In this document: positions 34,190 through 37,619 of the stretch, in pieces
How positions within the stretch are numbered: the stretch's first letter is position 1
How the letters are laid out: each line of letters starts with the position of its first letter
Assembly: GCA_022702125.1 (NCBI GenBank)
Contig: JAKOND010000232.1
Coordinates: forward strand, 1 to 37,619
DNA: 37,619 nucleotides
Source: Burkholderiaceae bacterium
GTDB taxonomy: Bacteria; Pseudomonadota; Gammaproteobacteria; Burkholderiales; Burkholderiaceae_C
Direction of reading: 5' to 3'
Notes under the pieces: generated by a model
Told to the model about the DNA's origin: nothing
What the model saw: the letters and a program-made list of their open reading frames with translations, nothing else
The model's database searches: none
Program-made: the position numbers and the translations under genes

Positions 34190-35331
34190 ATCCCGTCCGA
34201 CGCATCACCCCGGCCGCGCTGGCCGACCCGCGCGACCTGGGCGGCCCGCGCCAGCCGCTGCTGCGGGTGCGCCACCTGCAGAAGCACTTCCCGCTGCGGC
34301 GCGCCGGGCCGGGCTGGGGCGGCCCGCGGCCCGCGGTGCGGGCGGTGGACGACGTGAGCTTCGACATCCGCAAGGGCGAGACGCTCGGCGTGGTGGGCGA
34401 GTCGGGCTGCGGCAAGTCCACCACCGCGCGGCTGCTGATGCAGCTGACGGCGCAGGACCGGGGCGAGCTGGTCTTCGACGGCCAGACGGTCGGCGGCCGG
34501 ACGCTGCCGCTGCGCGAGTTCCGCCGGCAGGCGCAGATGGTGTTCCAGGACAGCTATTCGTCGCTCAACCCGCGCATGACCATCGAGGATTCGGTCGCCT
34601 TCGGCCCCTCGGTGCACGGCGTGCCGGCGCGCGAGGCGATGGCCCGGGCGCACGACCTGCTGGCCCGCGTCGGGCTGGAGCCGGCGCGCTTCGCGGGACG
34701 CTATCCGCACGAGCTGTCGGGCGGCCAGCGCCAGCGGGTCAACATCGCCCGCGCGCTGGCGCTGCGGCCGCGGCTGGTGATCCTGGACGAGGCGGTGTCC
34801 GCGCTCGACAAGTCGGTCGAGGCGCAGGTGCTCAACCTGCTCGACGACCTCAAGCGCGACTTCGGCCTGACCTACCTCTTCATCAGCCACGACCTGCAGG
34901 TGGTGCGCCACGTGAGCGACCGGGTGCTGGTGATGTACCTAGGGCAGGTGGTGGAGGTGGGGCCGGCGGAGCAGGTCTTCGACGCGCCGCGCCACCCCTA
35001 CACCCAGGCGCTGCTGCGCTCCATGCCCAGCACCGACCCGCTGCGCCGCACCACCGAGGCGCCGCTCGCCGGCGATCCGCCCAACCCGATCGATCCGCCG
35101 CCGGGCTGCCGCTTCCACACCCGTTGCGCCTTCGCCCAGCCGGTGTGCGGCCGGCAGGCGCCGGCCTTCACCGAGCCGGCCCCCGGCCACGGCGTGGCCT
35201 GCCTGCGCTGGCAGCCGGAATCGGACTACGAGCCGGCCGCCGGTTTCCCCGAGGCGCTGCCCGCCGCCACCCGCGAGCCGCTGCCCTTCGGCACGCTGCC
35301 CGACATCTTTCCGGAGACGCGCCATGGCTGA
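34186..35331 (+). CDS. ABC importer ATPase, DppF/OppF type
   Basis: 381 aa. ABC nucleotide-binding domain: Walker A GESGCGKST (residues 71-79), Q-loop VFQDSYSSLNPRM, signature LSGGQ (176-180), Walker B LVILDEAVSALD and switch His in ISHD. The C-terminal oligopeptide-transporter domain has the cysteine pattern GCRFHTRCAFAQPVC, seen in Dpp/Opp ATPases. The 40-residue tail (…PLPFGTLPDIFPETRHG) is somewhat long. ATG in a 4-base overlap with the permease gene. Note that this F-type ATPase precedes the D-type ATPase, the reverse of the common dppBCDF order. Confidence 0.94.
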   Translation: MNPVRRITPAALADPRDLGGPRQPLLRVRHLQKHFPLRRAGPGWGGPRPAVRAVDDVSFDIRKGETLGVVGESGCGKSTTARLLMQLTAQDRGELVFDGQTVGGRTLPLREFRRQAQMVFQDSYSSLNPRMTIEDSVAFGPSVHGVPAREAMARAHDLLARVGLEPARFAGRYPHELSGGQRQRVNIARALALRPRLVILDEAVSALDKSVEAQVLNLLDDLKRDFGLTYLFISHDLQVVRHVSDRVLVMYLGQVVEVGPAEQVFDAPRHPYTQALLRSMPSTDPLRRTTEAPLAGDPPNPIDPPPGCRFHTRCAFAQPVCGRQAPAFTEPAPGHGVACLRWQPESDYEPAAGFPEALPAATREPLPFGTLPDIFPETRHG

Positions 35332-36448
35332 CGCAGGCGACACGCCCCTCGCACGCGGGTCCTCGCCCGAGGCCCTGCCCGACACCGCGCCCGACGCGCC
35401 GCCGGCCATGCGCATGCGGGGCCTGACGGTCGAGTTCCACGCGCCCGGCAAGCGGGTGCAGGCGGTCAACGGGGTCGACCTGTCGCTGCGCCAGGGCGAG
35501 GTGGTGGCGCTGATCGGCGAGTCCGGATCGGGCAAGAGCGTGACGCTGCGCGCGATCATGCGGCTGCATTCCGAGCGCGGCACCCGCTACGGCGGCCGGC
35601 TCGACGTGGCCGGCGAGGACGTGCTGGCGATGGCGCCGCGCCGCCTCGCGTCGATGCGCGGCCGGCAGGTGGCGATGATCTTCCAGGAGCCGCTGCTGGC
35701 GCTGGACCCGGTCTACCCGGTGGGCGCGCAGATCGTCGAGGCGATCCGCCGGCACGAGGACGTCTCCCGCGCCGAGGCCCGCGCCCGCGCGCTGGCGCTG
35801 TTCGAGCGGGTGCGCATCCCCAGCCCCGAGCGGCGGCTGGCGGCCCATGCCCACGAGATGTCGGGCGGCATGCGGCAGCGGGCCATGATCGCCCTGGCGC
35901 TGGCCTGCCGGCCCCGGCTGCTGCTGGCCGACGAGCCGACCACCGCGCTCGACGCCACGGTGCAGATCCAGATCCTGCTGCTGCTGCGCGAACTGCAGCA
36001 GGAGATGGGCCTGGCCATCGTCTTCGTGACCCACGACATCGGCGCCGCCGCCGAGGTGGCCGACCGCATGGCCGTGATGTACGCCGGCCGCATCGTGGAG
36101 CAGGGCCCGGCCGCGGTGCTGCTGACCCGGCCGCGCCATCCGTACACCCTGTCGCTGCTGCAGAGCCGCAGCCACGGCGCGATGCGCAAGGGCCAGCGGC
36201 TGCAGACCATCCCCGGGTCGCCGCCCGACCTGTCGGCGCTGCCGCCGGGCTGCGCCTTCGCCCCGCGCTGCGCCTGGGCCGCCGACGCCTGCCGCGCCGC
36301 CGAGCCGCCCGACGTGCCGCTGGGCGCCGGCCACAGCGCCCGCTGCCTGCGGCTGGACGCGGTGGCGGCCTCGCGGCCGATGCCGATGCAGCAGGCGCAG
36401 CCGTCCCGGACGTCGCCCCAGGCGCCGGCGAATCCCCTGGCGGCCTGA
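35324..36448 (+). CDS. ABC importer ATPase, DppD/OppD type
   Basis: 374 aa. Walker A GESGSGKS (residues 65-72), Q-loop MIFQEPLLALDPV, signature variant MSGGMRQR, Walker B RLLLADEPTTALD and switch THDIG; the C-terminal GCAFAPRCAWAADAC cysteine motif is the Opp/Dpp type. I keep the ATG at 35324 because of its GGAG site and its 8-base overlap with the previous gene, although the first 28 residues (Pro/Asp-rich) are not conserved and an in-frame ATG at 35408 would give a more usual N-terminus. Completes a five-gene importer: one binding protein, two permeases, two ATPases. Confidence 0.93.
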   Translation: MADAGDTPLARGSSPEALPDTAPDAPPAMRMRGLTVEFHAPGKRVQAVNGVDLSLRQGEVVALIGESGSGKSVTLRAIMRLHSERGTRYGGRLDVAGEDVLAMAPRRLASMRGRQVAMIFQEPLLALDPVYPVGAQIVEAIRRHEDVSRAEARARALALFERVRIPSPERRLAAHAHEMSGGMRQRAMIALALACRPRLLLADEPTTALDATVQIQILLLLRELQQEMGLAIVFVTHDIGAAAEVADRMAVMYAGRIVEQGPAAVLLTRPRHPYTLSLLQSRSHGAMRKGQRLQTIPGSPPDLSALPPGCAFAPRCAWAADACRAAEPPDVPLGAGHSARCLRLDAVAASRPMPMQQAQPSRTSPQAPANPLAA

Positions 36449-36454
36449 TGCGCC

Positions 36455-36480
36455 CGCCGGAGCCCTTCGCTTGTCCGGCG
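36455..36480 (+). terminator. stem-loop after the importer operon
   Basis: CGCCGGA (36455-36461) pairs with TCCGGCG (36474-36480). An alternative, mutually exclusive pairing is CTTCGC with GCGAAG nearby. No T-run follows. It could weaken rather than stop transcription into the amidase gene, whose ATG is 117 bases after the importer stop. Confidence 0.3.
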
Positions 36481-36565
36481 AAGCCGATGCATCGAAAACC
36501 ATAGCAGGAAGCCAAGGTGCTTCCCGGGCATCCACCGCTTTTCACCACCGGAGTCCTTCCCCGCC

Positions 36566-37619
36566 ATGACCGCACGCCTGCCCGCCGATCCCGAAACCCC
36601 GTCCGGCCCCGCGCCGGCCGCGCCGTCGCACTGCTTCGTGCCCTATCCCGCGCCGCCCGGCGGCACGCCGCACGCGGCGGACGGACCGCTGGCCGGGCTC
36701 GGCTTCGCGGTCAAGGACATCTACGACGTCGCCGGCTACCCGACGGGCTGCGGCAACCCGCACCTGCTGGCGATGTCGGGCACCCGGGCGGCCTCGGCGC
36801 CGGTGGTGGTGGCGCTGCTGGCGGCCGGCGCGGCTTTCGTCGGCAAGGTGGTGACCGACGAACTGGCCTTCTCGATGAACGGCCGCAACGCGCATTTCGG
36901 CGCGCCGCGCAACGGCGCCGCGCCGGACCGCATCACCGGCGGCTCCAGCTCCGGCTCGGCCTCGGCGGTGTCCTGCGGGCTGGCGGACATCGCGCTCGGG
37001 TCGGACACCGGCGGCTCGGTCCGGGCGCCGGCCAGCCACTGCGGCCTGGTCGGGCTGCGGCCGAGCCACGGCCGGGTGCCGCTCGACGGCTGCATGCCGC
37101 TGTCCCCGCGCTTCGACACCTGCGGCTGGTTCGCCCGCGACATGGAAACCTTCTCCCGGGTGGCCGCGGTGCTGCTGGGCGAGGACGACGCCTCGCGCGG
37201 GCCGGACGCCGCGCCGCGCTGGCTGGTGGCCGACGACGTGCTGCGGATGCTGGCGCCGCCGGTGCGGGCCGCTTTCGACGCCGCGCTCGGCCGGCTGCGG
37301 CCTGCGCTGGGCACGCCGATGCCGGTGGAGGCGGCCGCCGGCCCCGGCTTCGACGCGCTGTACTGGGCCTTCCGCCACCTGCAGGGCGCCGAGGCCTGGG
37401 CGAGCCACGGGGCCGCCATCGAGCGGTACGGCCTGCAGCTGGGGCCGGGCGTGCGCGAGCGCTTCGCATGGTCGCGCGCGGTGGCGTCCCAGGGCCTCGA
37501 CGCCCACGAGGCGGTGCAGCGGGATTTCCGCGCGCGCTTCGACGCGCTGCTCGGCGCCGACGGCGTGCTGCTGATGCCCACCATGCCCGACGTCGCGCCG
37601 CGCCTGTCCGATGCGGAGG
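36566..37619 (+). CDS. amidase-signature family hydrolase (truncated by window end)
   Basis: 351 codons are present with no stop; the gene continues past base 37619. Amidase-signature enzyme with the Ser-cisSer-Lys triad: Lys50 (GFAVKDIYDV), Ser127 (ITGGSSSGSASAV) and Ser151 (GSDTGGSVRAPA), the two serines 24 residues apart as in known members. Hydrolyses an amide to acid plus ammonia or amine. The family includes AtzF-like, indoleacetamide and Glu-tRNA amidases; the short form and the linked importer point to a catabolic amidase. It follows the importer on the same strand and may be cotranscribed. Start chosen as the first ATG; its ribosome-binding site (GGAG) is 16 bases away, a little far. 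Confidence 0.9.
   Translation, partial: MTARLPADPETPSGPAPAAPSHCFVPYPAPPGGTPHAADGPLAGLGFAVKDIYDVAGYPTGCGNPHLLAMSGTRAASAPVVVALLAAGAAFVGKVVTDELAFSMNGRNAHFGAPRNGAAPDRITGGSSSGSASAVSCGLADIALGSDTGGSVRAPASHCGLVGLRPSHGRVPLDGCMPLSPRFDTCGWFARDMETFSRVAAVLLGEDDASRGPDAAPRWLVADDVLRMLAPPVRAAFDAALGRLRPALGTPMPVEAAAGPGFDALYWAFRHLQGAEAWASHGAAIERYGLQLGPGVRERFAWSRAVASQGLDAHEAVQRDFRARFDALLGADGVLLMPTMPDVAPRLSDAE

Overview
The window is about 70% G+C, densely coded and rich in short GTGA/ATGA gene overlaps. It carries two Bug-type (TctC) solute receptors, paoABC-like molybdo-hydroxylase genes, a PEP-CTERM protein and several LysR/GntR/IclR-controlled catabolic islands. This mix suggests a betaproteobacterium of the order Burkholderiales, most likely a Comamonadaceae/Variovorax-like or Alcaligenaceae-like soil or plant-associated chromosome. 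That placement is inferred from gene content. I see no tRNA, rRNA, CRISPR array, IS element or phage gene.

Layout. 1-1135: a small hypothetical gene and a gene-poor, locally AT-richer stretch. 1136-1906: class II aldolase/adducin family gene whose start codon lies inside a perfect inverted repeat. 1958-4824 (minus): Tat-exported phosphocholine-type phospholipase C followed by a PEP-CTERM protein, with a well-placed Pho box upstream. 5189-9492 (minus): paoABC-like periplasmic aldehyde oxidoreductase plus an exported cupin, with a divergent LysR regulator (9647-10612). 10676-12958 (minus): D-glucarate dehydratase and a Bug receptor, with a divergent FadR-type GntR regulator; a 30-bp near-perfect palindrome separates them. 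13853-15187: three small hypothetical genes and a decayed TauD-dioxygenase fragment.

15396-22575 (minus): a histidine kinase, an NtrC-type sigma-54 activator, an SLC13/ArsB-like permease, two adjacent genes sharing a repeated module of unknown function (one exported, one cytoplasmic) and an MFS transporter. Upstream of both the permease and the exported repeat gene I find a -24/-12-like element preceded, at enhancer distance, by paired TGTCCGC...GGAC dyads. I infer that one two-component system controls both transcription units; this is the best candidate here for an undescribed system.

22683-28431 (minus): a tight six-gene catabolic operon (SnoaL-like, Fe-ADH/maleylacetate reductase-like, TauD/TfdA dioxygenase, FMN alpha-hydroxy-acid dehydrogenase, Bug receptor, FAH-family hydrolase), with a divergent LysR regulator. 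The dioxygenase gene carries a 1-nt frameshift near its 3' end. 29543-37619 (plus): an IclR regulator, a complete Dpp/Opp-type ABC importer and an amidase that runs off the window. Related ATCGAT palindromes lie in front of both the iclR gene and the importer operon.
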